Assembly: GCA_028818795.1 (NCBI GenBank)
Contig: JAPPND010000161.1
Location: 20,868 to 84,867 of the forward strand
Direction: 5' to 3'
DNA length: 64,000 nucleotides
Source: Gammaproteobacteria bacterium
Lineage (GTDB): Bacteria; Pseudomonadota; Gammaproteobacteria; Pseudomonadales; Azotimanducaceae
The translations under genes and the position numbers were made by a program. Positions 44,440 to 54,210 of this stretch are shown in pieces (within the stretch, counting starts at the first letter, position 1; each line of letters begins with the position of its first letter). The notes under the pieces were generated by a model. It saw nothing but the letters and a program-made list of their open reading frames with translations, searched no databases and was not told where the DNA came from.

Positions 44440-46738
44440 TCCCGGAACTGTGCCTGGTAACGGGATGGATGGACCGAACGCAGAGCTACGCGAATGATCG
44501 AGACGACACTGTCAAGTTTCCCTTTTTCGTTGTCACGCAACCGCACTACCTCGCTCTTGCACTCGTGCAGATGCCGGCCTTCGTCGGCAATACGATGGCG
44601 AACGTACCTACCCGCAACGCCGTTTCCCGCCTGGCGATACTTGACCCGCAGAACCGCGAGCTTCTCGTTGATCGCATTCTGGACGGTTAACAGGAGCGCG
44701 TTGGACTTGGATTCGATCTCCCTGTAGGTCTCCGATTGAAGACCGCCGACTTCCCGAAGCCAGGCAGCCAGCCGACCGGCTCCGGCTTGGGCAATGATCG
44801 GTGCAAGCGCACCCCCGACTAGCGCACCGGCGGGACCGAGCACCAGGAGTCCGATCGAAGTACCCACGACGCCTCCCGTAAGAGCCAATCCGACCCTGGC
44901 CGACCCCTCGATCAACAAGTGGGACGCCGCCTGCGATGCCGTGACCTCGCCCGTCTTAAGCGTCCACACCTGTCGTGCAGCCACGTAGGCCAACGCTATC
45001 TCCGGAACGTCGTTGTCCGCTAGGTCCTTGGCCTCCAGATATGATCGCTCGGTGACGTGCGCGAGCAACTCGTTTGTGTGGCCTTCCAGGAGAAGACGTT
45101 GTCCTGCCAGTCTGCAGGCCAGTTTTCGTAGTCCCCGATCAGGTCGCTGTTCGCGAGCACGGGAATGTCCGGGTAGTTCTTGAAGTGATCCGCCAGACCG
45201 CGCGAGTCGACCAGGCATTTCACCTGGAAGGGTTGACCGTCCACGATCAAGTCCCACCCGGGTTGGTTCGCGGTGTCGGGAACTTCGACGACGTGACCGT
45301 CGGCGGCCAGCTTGGTCGCCGCCAACTGTTCCATGAGATAGCCCTTCTGGCTCTCGACGAGTCCGTCGAGCGATTCCCGACCGCGCCACTGATCGTCCAT
45401 TTGTCCCAACAGGTTCACGGCGAAGTCGAAGGAGTCGTCGACTTCGCCGCTGCTGGAGAAGTCTGCGGCGGCAACCACATCGGGGTCGATGGCCGCAAGG
45501 GAGTAGAGGAGGTCGCCCACTGATACGGCAGCGACACCGACGCTGTCGCGGTTGACACCGGTACTCTCCCAGTCGTCCGCGACGACAGGACGCTTGCTTG
45601 TGGGAGCAAGTTGGGAAACCGAGTCGAGTTCACGACAACGCGACAGCCAACTTGTCCGTTCCCGCGGGCTCACGAATGCGTCCTGCGGGAGATCGGGTAT
45701 CGTGGCGAAGCTCGCCACCAATTCTTCAAGGGAACCGCGAGAACGCCCGATCCCGTCGCAGGCGAGGAGCGAGATCACGTGCAGCGCGACCTTGGCGGCG
45801 GCCTGTCGCTTGGCAGATTGTGCCCAGTGGTAGCCGACCCCGCCGACCACTGCCAAGATGATCAGGGGGTTGGTGAGAACGGAGAGCAGAGAGACTAACG
45901 CAGGGCCGCTGACGAACGGCACGAAGGCCGAGGCCTGTGCGGCTAGGATGTAGGGGGCAAACCCGGACACGGCCACGGTTCCGCCGATTGCGCCGTAGAC
46001 GCCGCCGGCGGCAATCCACTTCCTCAGCGCGCGATCGAAGTCGGGACCACTGAGCTCACTCAGAAACTCCTGTCTTTCGTCCTCGCCGAGCCTCGCGGCG
46101 GTCTCGGCGACGAAGCGGTCCCGGTCCTCCTGCGCCATCTTGGAATCCTTGCCCAACGCGTTTCCGAACATTCCCACTAACAAAGGGGCTGCGAGCGCTC
46201 CAATGGTAGTTGGCACTTCCTCGTTCGCGGCGGGGTTTCGGGAGTTGCCCGAGTTCCTCTGAAGCTTGTCCAGTGCCCAGCGGCAAGATGTCGAGATCCC
46301 CTTGCGCACTTTTCTTGACAGACCGTCCGGGGGAACCCTCAAGGCGGCGGCGACTAGGTCGTCCGCGAGTCGCTCGCATCCACGCACGGATCGGGTGGCA
46401 TGCGGGTCGATGGCAAAGGCGCTCTGGAGCCTGATCCAGAGAACTGCCCGGAGGTGGCTGACGGTTAGCCTTCGGTCTTGGCGCCACCTGTTCGCGGCGT
46501 TCTGCACGTCCGTGTCGAGGTCCGGAAAGCGTATCCCGCGCCGCTTGGCGAACTCGATCCCCTTCTTGGCGGCGAACTTCAGCTGATTCATCAACGCAGC
46601 ATCGTCGAAGATGCCAAGGCAGACCGACAGGAACTCACGGTCAGCTGCGCCGAGACCTGCCGCGACATGCGCTGGTTGCAGTTCCTCGAACGTCCAACGG
46701 ACGGGCATGGGGCGCGATGGTAGCGAAGATTGGTTCAC
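44440..46738 (-). pseudogene. Large membrane protein with PD-(D/E)xK-like domain, frameshifted
   Basis: Part one (572 codons) has a helical N-terminus, a hydrophobic Gly-rich stretch at about 250-320 (YGAIGGTVAVSGFAPYILAA, NPLIILAVVGGVGYHWA), then LMEQLAATKLAADGHVVE and PGWDLIVDGQPFQVKC (about 475-508), an E...D...QxK restriction-fold core. At about 45090 the frame slips: DNVFS continues one base out as LEGHTNELLAHVTERSYLEAK and runs on through a second Gly-rich hydrophobic segment (LALTGGVVGTSIGLLVLGPA). The true 3' end is unclear because it overlaps the YaaA-like gene. Family not recognised. Confidence 0.6.
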
Positions 46739-47985
46739 GTTGAAGTGTTGTCAAACGCGGAGGAGAACCAGGCTACATGCGTCGAGAATCCGATGGCCAA
46801 TCGCGCATGCCGCGGTTCTAGATCCTTGAAGTTCCGTCCCTCCCGTGGCCTTTCCCGTAGGCGTTGCGTATAGGGCCGAGTGCATGGGTTATTTTCCCGA
46901 GGCTGGTCAGCACGTCGCGTATTCCGTTCGAGGCTTGCGTTCTCACGGATACCTTGGGGCATGATGTCGATCTCACCGCGAAGCAACTTCAAGAGCTTCG
47001 GAATGTCGGCGGTGTCCGGGTATGGCACGTTCCTGTCGTCAAGGATGAGCTTGCGGCAACTACTGCACGCTAGGGCCTCGGTCGAACCCCCCGGGACGAT
47101 AGCTGGTTGGCAGACAGTCGCTGTGTTGCCTTCGATGTCCTCACCACGGTGTATTCCGGGCAGTCGTCGAAACGGTCGTGTGGCGAGTCAAGTCAACCGG
47201 GGCACCGTTGGACGTTGACCGCTCCGCACCCGGTTGCCCGGCCGTGGATCAGCTAGCAAGATATTCCTAAGCAAATGCACCTGGTCTGCGATATGAAGAA
47301 CAACCCTCCGTCCTGCCGAACGTGCCGGTATTGGCAACACACCCCTGAAGGCGACGGATCGGGTCGGCGAAAGAACGCCTGGCCTCTGCCACCGCTATCC
47401 ACCAACCCCGCTCGCAGATCGTTTCACTTTGCAGGCACATCCCCGCACCTCGCCGGGAGACTGGTGTGGAGAATGGCAAGATGCGCAGGCCGACTCGCGA
47501 CATCCATAGAAACGAGCCGTATCGATTCAAGAGTAGCAGAAGTCGGGTCGAGTCTATTGGGTTTGTTGCAGCACCTGGGTACTGGTACTCCCAAATCGCC
47601 GCGCTTCGTCTAGGAGAATGACGAGATCGACAACACGGCCCCGCGAGGCACGTGGGAAGGCTGTTCGTTCGTTGACATTCAGAGTTGGTTTCGACATGTT
47701 CCGCGTCGCAGCGCCGTCGTCAATGCCTTGGAATGCCTAGCGTACGGACCAGCCCATCCTCCATGACTTGCCGACGCTTGGGCATCCTCGCTGCGATTGT
47801 GACGAGCGTGACCGTCGCCGCGATCCGAGTCTCGCCAGCTTGGTCCTGCAGTGGCTAAGCCTGGACTTCAATCATGCGACTAGCGGGCCGGCAGGCGCTG
47901 CGACGATGCGGTTTTGTTCAGTTGCCATTCCCGTCGGGATCTCGCTTACCACGTCGGTTCGCCTCCACTGGTACGATGCCCGGCC
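46739..47985. other. Gene-poor stretch, probably decayed coding sequence
   Basis: No gene can be supported across about 1.25 kb. On the minus strand around 46800-47110 the reading ACSSCRKLILDDRNVPYPD followed by TADIPKLLKLLRGEIDIMPQ looks like old coding sequence with a CxxC, but its upstream part is in another frame (PHDRFDDCPEYTVV near 47140-47180). Minus-strand 47267-47530 is also open without recognisable content. No RNA gene or insertion sequence end was seen. Confidence 0.5.
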
Positions 47986-49326
47986 ATGAAGATCGTCTTC
48001 AGCCGCAAGGGGTTCGACAGCGCGTCCGGCGGAGCACCCTCGCCGATCATCGACGGTCGCCCCATCAGCATCCCCATTCCCGTTCGGAATCCCCGGTCCG
48101 AAACGACCTACGGCGACCTCGGCCTCGGCCAAATCGTCGAGCGAGCAACCCGATGTCGGCTCACCGCAGCGGATCTCTGCCACGACGATCCCGTGTTCGA
48201 GTCGGGCCGCTGCGCCTTCGGCCAGACCGGTGCGGCGCAAAGCCACCTCGCTAACCAGGAAGTCGGCATCGGCGACGTGTTCCTCTTCTTCGGTCTGTTC
48301 TCCCAGCCCGACGGCCGCGAGCCCCATCACCGTATCTACGGCTACCTCGAGGTCGCGGACGTGACCAAGCCTGGGATGACGCCAACGCTCTCGGATCAGC
48401 CCGCCGGCTTCCGGCGTCGCCATCCGCATACCATCGGCCAATGGAACGCTAACAATACGATCTACACGGGACCGGGCGATACAGCCGCAACGGATGATCC
48501 CGGCCTGCGACTGTCGCTTGTGGACGGCCCGGTGAGCCACTGGGCGGTACCCGCCTGGCTCTCGGACACCGGACTCAGCTATCACCGCAACCCGACCAGA
48601 TGGGAGTCCTGCGGCGTTCTTCGCACGGCGGCGCGGGGGCAGGAGTTCGTCGCCGATGCCACTGGGTGTCCCGAAGCCGTTCAGTGGCTTCGGAGCGCTC
48701 TCGCATTGATCTCGCGGGAACCGCCGGAAACGGATATGTTGAACGACCCTGGGGTGGTTGTCGTCATGCTGCGTCAGCCGAGGCGCCACAACGATCCGCG
48801 CGCGGATCCGCTATGGGAGTTCGGCAGCTTCGGCTGCACCGGTTGCCATCGGCGTAACCTGATGAACCCGCGCAGGATGGAGGAGTTGAACGGGTGCAGG
48901 CTGGCGTTTGCGCAGGGCGGCGACTCCGAGGTTCGGCTCGTCCACGTCACGCCGCCGGTCAAGATGATTCACCACGGTTCGTTCGTGGAAGCGACTTGGC
49001 AACCGAGGGAGATGCCGCTCGCATACGACTCTGCACCCCTTCTGATCGACAACCGGGGCGGCTCGGACTTTCCTGTATTGGTGGAAATGATCGACGGGGT
49101 CCGCAGACACACGCCCGTGACCCGGTTCGCCAGCAGGTTCCGGTCCCGCCGCCAGCCGCTTCCCGTCGACATCGGTTGCCGGTTGGTCGAGGGGTATCAC
49201 GGCTTCCGACGACGCGGCGCGACCGTGGCGCAGCACTATGCCGATTCCCTACCGTATCCGCCGTCCCGGATCGACCAGGACCGAGAGGGCACGTACCACT
49301 CGCTCCTCGCATTGGCGGGCCAGTAG
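47986..49326 (+). CDS. Nmad3-like nucleotide-modification-associated protein
   Basis: 446 residues. It begins MKIVFSRKGFDSASGGAPSP with PISIPIPVRNPRSETTYGDL, the Nmad3 opening; VGIGDVFLFFGLFSQ, RIYGYLEVADV and WNANNTIYTGPGD follow as usual. Residues about 270-446 form an extra part with GSFGCTGCHRRNLMNPRRM (possible zinc site) that I cannot name. Nmad domains have been proposed by comparative genomics to act with modified nucleotides in phage and defence loci. Start at the ATG 47986, where the family begins. Confidence 0.75.
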   Translation: MKIVFSRKGFDSASGGAPSPIIDGRPISIPIPVRNPRSETTYGDLGLGQIVERATRCRLTAADLCHDDPVFESGRCAFGQTGAAQSHLANQEVGIGDVFLFFGLFSQPDGREPHHRIYGYLEVADVTKPGMTPTLSDQPAGFRRRHPHTIGQWNANNTIYTGPGDTAATDDPGLRLSLVDGPVSHWAVPAWLSDTGLSYHRNPTRWESCGVLRTAARGQEFVADATGCPEAVQWLRSALALISREPPETDMLNDPGVVVVMLRQPRRHNDPRADPLWEFGSFGCTGCHRRNLMNPRRMEELNGCRLAFAQGGDSEVRLVHVTPPVKMIHHGSFVEATWQPREMPLAYDSAPLLIDNRGGSDFPVLVEMIDGVRRHTPVTRFASRFRSRRQPLPVDIGCRLVEGYHGFRRRGATVAQHYADSLPYPPSRIDQDREGTYHSLLALAGQ

Positions 49327-49407
49327 CATCTTTGAGGCAGGCGGCGAGTAGAATCCTGCCACGCGTGCAGGTGGCCCATCCGTCTTTGGGGCAACGGGAC
49401 GCAGACC

Positions 49408-50067
49408 TTACGCGTCCGGTCGCACCACGAGGCACCCGGTACGTAGCAGCGCCGGTTCGTCGCTCCACCTCGCCCACAATAAGGCACCACCTATCAGGGA
49501 GCGGATGGGTTCCGTGGGCTCCTCTACGCATTCTGACGTCGGATCGGGCAACCGCTCGATGAACTCGTCACATGCTCTCCGCGCGTCGTCGATATGGCGC
49601 TTCGTCTTGTCTTGGCATTTGGACTTCGCCTCGCCCGTTACGAACGCTTCCCAGACGAATAGCCCGGCCTTCGAATCCTCGAACTCATGCCAGTCCAGAT
49701 ACGCTCGCGTAGTCGCGGCTTCGCCTTCGGCAAGGCATTGGCGCACCCTCCAGAGAATCCATGCGCTCTCCGTGAGTCCGGTTGCGAGCACGCATGCCCC
49801 GGCTCCTGCCGAGCAGGATTTGTTTCCATCCACGGCGCGTGCAGACGTCAAATCGAACGGTTCATCCGACACGGGGACCCAAAGAGGACACTCGAATCCG
49901 AGCGCCACCTTATGTCCTGCTTGTAGGCTTGTGGCGACATCGTCTACGAGGTCGTGGATGCAACTTCCCTCCGGGCGTTGATTGTCATGCACTCCAGCCC
50001 AGCCGAACTTCGTGGGCTTTGCCTTGATCGAACCGATATCAGCGCAATAGACGGCCAATCTTTCCAC
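49408..50067 (-). CDS. Unknown protein, possible RNase H-fold (DUF429-like) enzyme
   Basis: 219 residues. LAVYCADIGSIKAKPTKFGW at the start and VALGFECPLWVPV look like strand-one DxG and a later acidic residue of an RNase H-like fold, as in DUF429 proteins; this is inference only. The GTG at 50067 puts the DxG near residue 10; a TTG at 50076 is an alternative and has AAGGAG upstream. Convergent with the Nmad3-like gene. Confidence 0.55.
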   Translation of the reverse strand: MERLAVYCADIGSIKAKPTKFGWAGVHDNQRPEGSCIHDLVDDVATSLQAGHKVALGFECPLWVPVSDEPFDLTSARAVDGNKSCSAGAGACVLATGLTESAWILWRVRQCLAEGEAATTRAYLDWHEFEDSKAGLFVWEAFVTGEAKSKCQDKTKRHIDDARRACDEFIERLPDPTSECVEEPTEPIRSLIGGALLWARWSDEPALLRTGCLVVRPDA

Positions 50068-50161
50068 TTGTACCAACTTCCTCAGCTCCTTTGCGGTTGC
50101 TTCGTTGGCAATACGCAAGCTGGACGCCGACCAGCGGCTCACTTTCGAGACCGAGTCTCGG

Positions 50162-51256
50162 TCAAGTCGTTGATCCTCGACGCTCCTCGACCACCTCGCC
50201 CATGCCTTCCCACTCGTCCCACATGTCGCAAAGCGCATCCTTGGAACGCTCCCAGGGATTGTTGCCCTCCTCGTATTCCAGCCACTCCCCGCGCTGGCCC
50301 CGGTCCGGGTGGTCCGAGATGCCGTTGACCATCTTGTCCGGTTGCCGCTTCTTGTTGCGGATCCGGAAGATGATGTTCATGCGGGTTTCGGTGCCTTCGT
50401 TGCGGGTACCGGAATGCGGAATGTGGAAGAGAGTGATGCACGCGTCGCCCGGTTCCATCAGCACCTGCGTGGGTCTCGGCCAGCGCACGCCGTCGGGGGT
50501 CTGCTCGGAGGTGTCGTCGAGGAACTGCTCGCGGACGGATTCCGGAAGGTAGACGTGTCCGCAGCGGTTCGTGGCGTTGTAGTTGAGACGGGGCCAGCCT
50601 GGACCTTCGGGGCCGATGCAGTCGTTGACGGAGCGTTGCCACTGGAAGAACTTCTCGGTGACGTGATGAGCGCTCCGCAAAAGCGCGGTCTGGCCGCAAC
50701 CTTCCCGGGTCTGGTCGCTTAGGCAAACAAACGCGAACGCCGTGAAGCTACCCATTCCCAAGGTCATATCGGGATCTTCGAACAACGGCACGCTGTTGTG
50801 GCCCATCACCTCGGGACTGCGCCCGATGTCGCCCTTGGGACCCGACGTGATGTAGTGGTTGTAGATTTCATCCGGCGTGCCTGTCTGGACGTCCCGCGGC
50901 ACGCCGATGGTGCACAGCCCGTCCATGTGTGATTCCGCCCCGTAGTAGGGCTGGTCCTTGTCCCGGTAGCCCAGGTTGTTGAAGTGGTCTCCGGGTTTTC
51001 GCACCCGGTTCGCGCCCACTTGGCAGACGATGGGCGGATCGAAGTAGCCCATCGCCTCGTGAAGGATGGGCGTGACCGTGGAGGCGTTCACCAGGTCCGT
51101 GAGTTCCTTGGTGCCGCCGGCGTAGACACCCTCTTCGGGATTTCGGATTCGGTCGATGGCGGCGTCGACGAGTTCCCGAGACACGGCGTTCTTCAGAACG
51201 ATGTAGCCGTCGTCGTAGAGCGTTTGTTTCTGTTCCAGCGTCAGCGAATGGGTCAT
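50162..51256 (-). CDS. Phytanoyl-CoA dioxygenase (PhyH) family protein
   Basis: 364 residues. YDDGYIVLKNAVSRELVDAA is the family start; iron ligands are HMD in ESHMDGLCTIG and a distal histidine in ITLFHIPHSGTRNEG, with an arginine (MNIIFRIRN) for 2-oxoglutarate. Fe(II)/2-oxoglutarate hydroxylase of an unknown, probably lipid-like or small-molecule substrate. GGGAGGAAAAC precedes the ATG. A related enzyme is encoded at 54211-55281; both share WP-P-P--L-EGDA and DHPDRG segments, so they are probably paralogues. Confidence 0.9.
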   Translation of the reverse strand: MTHSLTLEQKQTLYDDGYIVLKNAVSRELVDAAIDRIRNPEEGVYAGGTKELTDLVNASTVTPILHEAMGYFDPPIVCQVGANRVRKPGDHFNNLGYRDKDQPYYGAESHMDGLCTIGVPRDVQTGTPDEIYNHYITSGPKGDIGRSPEVMGHNSVPLFEDPDMTLGMGSFTAFAFVCLSDQTREGCGQTALLRSAHHVTEKFFQWQRSVNDCIGPEGPGWPRLNYNATNRCGHVYLPESVREQFLDDTSEQTPDGVRWPRPTQVLMEPGDACITLFHIPHSGTRNEGTETRMNIIFRIRNKKRQPDKMVNGISDHPDRGQRGEWLEYEEGNNPWERSKDALCDMWDEWEGMGEVVEERRGSTT

Positions 51257-51319
51257 GTTTTCCTCCCTTGCTCCCTCTTGTCGTCAATTCTAGTCGATCG
51301 TCAATTCCCTCATCGGGTC

Positions 51320-52165
51320 CTACCGCGTCGGTTGCCATCCGTATAGACGTACCGCGTTGCCGCCCATGAGTGCGGCCCGGTCGGAGTCGCTAAGACGGCT
51401 CGTGTCGCGGAACGCGTTCACGCCCTCGGCGTAGCTCACCAGCGCCACCGCCCGCGTCCAATCCGTTCCCCAAAGGCAGCGCTCGATGCCGAACGCATCG
51501 ACAATGCGCTGCAGGGAATCCCAGATGTCGACGAAGGGAAACGGTTCGCGTGACAGGGTGCAGGCGCCGCTGATCTTGATTGCGACGTTGTCGTATCGGG
51601 CGAGTGCCAGCACCTTGGGCAGATCGGCGAAGGGTTCGGGTGGTGCGGGCGGCTGGAACGGCTGGCGCAGTCCGAGGTGGTCGAGCACGATTCGCGTGCC
51701 GGGATTGCGTTCGGCCAGACCGCCAAGCAGGGGCGCATTGCCCCAGCACAGGACGTTTACCGCCAATCCGGTCTTGGCGCCCGCTGCAAGTATCCGGTTG
51801 AGACCCGGGTCGTCGGCCTCCACCGCGAACGGGTCCGGCAGCATGATCCGCGCACCGACCACGCCGTCCAGGCGTGCCCACTCCGCCACTTGTTCCGCGA
51901 CATCTTCGGCACCGGGGTCGAACGGCTTGACCAGGCCGAATCGTCCGGGATGCCTGGCGCGGACTTCCAATGCGTAGCTCGCGTCGAAGCGGTACATGCT
52001 GTAGGGCGAGACCAGGATCGCGCCATCGACGCCTACCTCGTCCATTGCGGCGACCATCTGATCGCCGGTCACTTCCGGTGGTCCGTGAAGAAAACCAATC
52101 CACGGCCGCTCGGGTCGGTCGCGCTCGTAGGCGTGGACCTGGGCGTCGATCACCGGCGTAACCAT
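51320..52165 (-). CDS. Amidohydrolase-2 (TIM-barrel) family hydrolase
   Basis: 281 residues. VIDAQVHAY at the N-terminus (Q replaces the first histidine of HxH), ARIMLPDPF, IVLDHLG with the barrel histidine, and ERCLWGTDWTRA with the catalytic aspartate near the end. This is the 2-pyrone-4,6-dicarboxylate lactonase/ACMSD-type branch; substrates are lactones or decarboxylated acids. It lies 63 bases upstream of the PhyH-like gene on the same strand, suggesting one pathway. Confidence 0.86.
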   Translation of the reverse strand: MVTPVIDAQVHAYERDRPERPWIGFLHGPPEVTGDQMVAAMDEVGVDGAILVSPYSMYRFDASYALEVRARHPGRFGLVKPFDPGAEDVAEQVAEWARLDGVVGARIMLPDPFAVEADDPGLNRILAAGAKTGLAVNVLCWGNAPLLGGLAERNPGTRIVLDHLGLRQPFQPPAPPEPFADLPKVLALARYDNVAIKISGACTLSREPFPFVDIWDSLQRIVDAFGIERCLWGTDWTRAVALVSYAEGVNAFRDTSRLSDSDRAALMGGNAVRLYGWQPTR

Positions 52166-52240
52166 AGCCGCCGAATCATACAGGCCCGCCGATGCGTGGG
52201 AGTCGACTTTCGTGTGGGTCTTGCCACATCGACGGGTGGC

Positions 52241-52261
52241 GGGACGGACGAGCCCGTTCCC
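52241..52261 (-). repeat. Degenerate palindrome of the CTTGT family
   Basis: On the minus strand GGGAACGG, loop GCTCGT, CCGTCCC with one bulged A, preceded by GTA. It lies between the amidohydrolase and ankyrin genes. Confidence 0.5.
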
Positions 52262-52300
52262 TACGCGTCTATGCGGCGCGAGTTCGCAGAGGGCTCGGGC

Positions 52301-53410
52301 TCAAGCACGGTCCTTGAAATACTTGGCATCCTTGCGCGCGATTTCGAAGGCGTTCTTGCCGCGCTTGTTCACCACCATGGGGTCCGCGCCCACCTCGAGC
52401 AGGGCCTCGGCAGCCGCCACCCGGCCTTCGTAGGTTGCACGGTGCAGCGGCGTGCGGCCCTTGCGGTCCTGGGTGTTGAGGTCGGCACCCTGCCGTGCGA
52501 GCAGGCGGATGATCTGGGCTTGGTCGGCCTCCGCGGCCAATTGCAGCGGTGCCCGTCGCGCCTTGTTGGGCGCGTCGACGCTGGCACCGTTCTCGAGCAG
52601 CAGACCCGTGCAGTCGATGGCTCCCGCCCGGGCCGCCCAGTGGAGCGGCGTCATCCCGTAGGCATCACGAGTACTAGCGACATCTGCATCGGCGGCGATG
52701 AGCGTACGAAGGCGCTTGCCATCGCCGAGCCCACACGCGGCAAAGGCGTCGTAGTGGGCGCCATCCTCGATGAGGATCTGGGCCACCGCACGTTTTCCGG
52801 TGTTTGAGCGTAGTGCGTTGTCGTCCTGCCACGGGCCGGGTGCCACCGCCTCGTGTAGCGACGTCGTGCCGCGTTCGCCGTTTCCCTTGATGGCTAGTTC
52901 GTGGTGGACGCCGACACCGTGGGCGATCAGCAGTTTCGCGAGATCGGGATATCCACCCCACGCAACCCAATACATGAGGGACACATTGTCCGGCCAACCC
53001 GCGTGGGGTTTCTTCATTGAGACCGGTGTCGCATCCGACGCACCCGATTCGAACACCGCCGCCAGGGTGTCCGTCGCCCCGGCCCAGGCCGCTTCGTGGA
53101 GGACGTTGTAGGCGGACCTGTCGATATCCAACTCAACGCCGCGCTCGATGAGCAGCTTGACCGTCGCCCCGCAGCGGCGCATGCCGATGGCGACGTTGAG
53201 TAGGCGGGAACCGATTCTGTCGAGAAGGTCGCCGTCGTCGGCAAGCAGTTCGACCATGCGCGACGGGTCGGGTTCGCCATCCCAACGCTTCGGCTCTTGA
53301 CCGAGTGCCGCGACGATGAACGCCTGTTCCTCGTCGGTCAGATCCAGCTTGGGTTGGTTGCGCAGGAACCAGTTGGCGTGGAAGAGATTGACCGCGAGAC
53401 CGCTGCTCAT
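52301..53410 (-). CDS. Ankyrin-repeat protein
   Basis: 369 residues with at least six ankyrin units from about residue 60 onward (VKLLIERGVELDID, LHEAAWAGATDTLAAVFESGA, TPLHWAARAGAIDCTGLLLENGASVD, TPLHRATYEGRVAAAEALLEVGAD). No signal peptide, so likely cytoplasmic. The first 55 residues (NWFLRNQPKLDLTDEEQAFI) are unfamiliar. Its partner is unknown. Confidence 0.88.
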   Translation of the reverse strand: MSSGLAVNLFHANWFLRNQPKLDLTDEEQAFIVAALGQEPKRWDGEPDPSRMVELLADDGDLLDRIGSRLLNVAIGMRRCGATVKLLIERGVELDIDRSAYNVLHEAAWAGATDTLAAVFESGASDATPVSMKKPHAGWPDNVSLMYWVAWGGYPDLAKLLIAHGVGVHHELAIKGNGERGTTSLHEAVAPGPWQDDNALRSNTGKRAVAQILIEDGAHYDAFAACGLGDGKRLRTLIAADADVASTRDAYGMTPLHWAARAGAIDCTGLLLENGASVDAPNKARRAPLQLAAEADQAQIIRLLARQGADLNTQDRKGRTPLHRATYEGRVAAAEALLEVGADPMVVNKRGKNAFEIARKDAKYFKDRA

Positions 53411-53558
53411 AGTTTGTTTGACTCATCTTCGTCGGCCATGAAGCGTACTTCATTAGCTGGCTGGCCCAACCAACGTGGCTCCGTCACTGCAACCTTGCTA
53501 AAACCAATCTGGTGTGGAATTGTGTCCCAACGTAAGGAAATGTTGTGAATTTCCCACG

Positions 53559-53792
53559 ATGATCGAGTCAGTTCTTACATCCAAGGGACAGACAACGCTC
53601 CCCCAAACCGATCCGTGAACATTTGGGCGTGTCGCCCGGGGACCGGGTCCGATACGTCATTTCGGGTCGCGAAGTACGGATCCTTCCTGTGCGCCCCGTT
53701 TCTCGCCTGTTTGGCACGTTGAGATAGGAGGCCCGCCGATCAGTCTGTCCGACATGGAGCGCGCCGTGAAGGAAGGCGCGCGCGACGCATGA
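53559..53792 (+). pseudogene. AbrB/MazE-type antitoxin, broken
   Basis: Starts ESVLTSKGQTTLP in frame, then a five-C run at 53600-53604 (four expected) shifts the frame. The continuation KPIREHLGVSPGDRVRYVIS and VRILPVRPVSRLFGTLR is typical AbrB-like DNA-binding sequence. A stop (TAG) and a compensating loss of one base near 53731 return to the first frame for SLSDMERAVKEGARDA and a stop that overlaps the toxin start (ATGA). The antitoxin cannot be made intact. Confidence 0.75.
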
Positions 53793-54205
53793 TAGCTCTC
53801 GATACCGGCGTTTTGGTGCGGTACTTGGTTGGCGACCATGCGGAGCAGTCGAAAGCAGCGCAAAGGCTGGCGGACGCGTTGACGTCGGAAAAGCCCGGCT
53901 ACGTCTGCCGGGAGGTCCTTGTCGAACTCGTGCGGGTGCTTGAGAGTTCCTACGGTTTCTCGAGGGACGAGATAGCGGGCACGCTGCTAGACATGTTCGT
54001 CACGGATGAGCTTGTTCTAGAGACCACCGACGACGTTCTGGGATGTGCATTGTTGTATCGGCAGGGAATTGCCGACTTCCGTGACTTGATGGTTGTCGCT
54101 GCGAGCCGACGAGCCGAGGCACCGCTATATACCTTCGACCAGAGCGTCGTTTCGCGTCTCGACTGGACGGAGCTGGTCGCAGTGGCGAACAAGAGTAGTG
54201 GTTGA
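53789..54205 (+). CDS. VapC-type PIN-domain toxin
   Basis: 138 residues. PIN nuclease acidic residues: IALDTGVLVRYLVGD (D5), REVLVELVRVLE (E near 44), and a C-terminal DFRDLMVVAASRRAEA and TFDQSV. VapC toxins cleave tRNA or rRNA when not bound by antitoxin. All visible catalytic residues are intact although the cognate antitoxin just upstream is disrupted, which should be costly unless the toxin is weak, silent or neutralised by another antitoxin. Confidence 0.88.
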   Translation: MIALDTGVLVRYLVGDHAEQSKAAQRLADALTSEKPGYVCREVLVELVRVLESSYGFSRDEIAGTLLDMFVTDELVLETTDDVLGCALLYRQGIADFRDLMVVAASRRAEAPLYTFDQSVVSRLDWTELVAVANKSSG

Positions 54206-54210
54206 CCCCT

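Noticed and set aside
46735-47028. 97-codon minus-strand gene
   Set aside because: Possibly a remnant, but its start is a GTG in the middle of protein-like sequence and the upstream part is in another frame; described only as decayed sequence.
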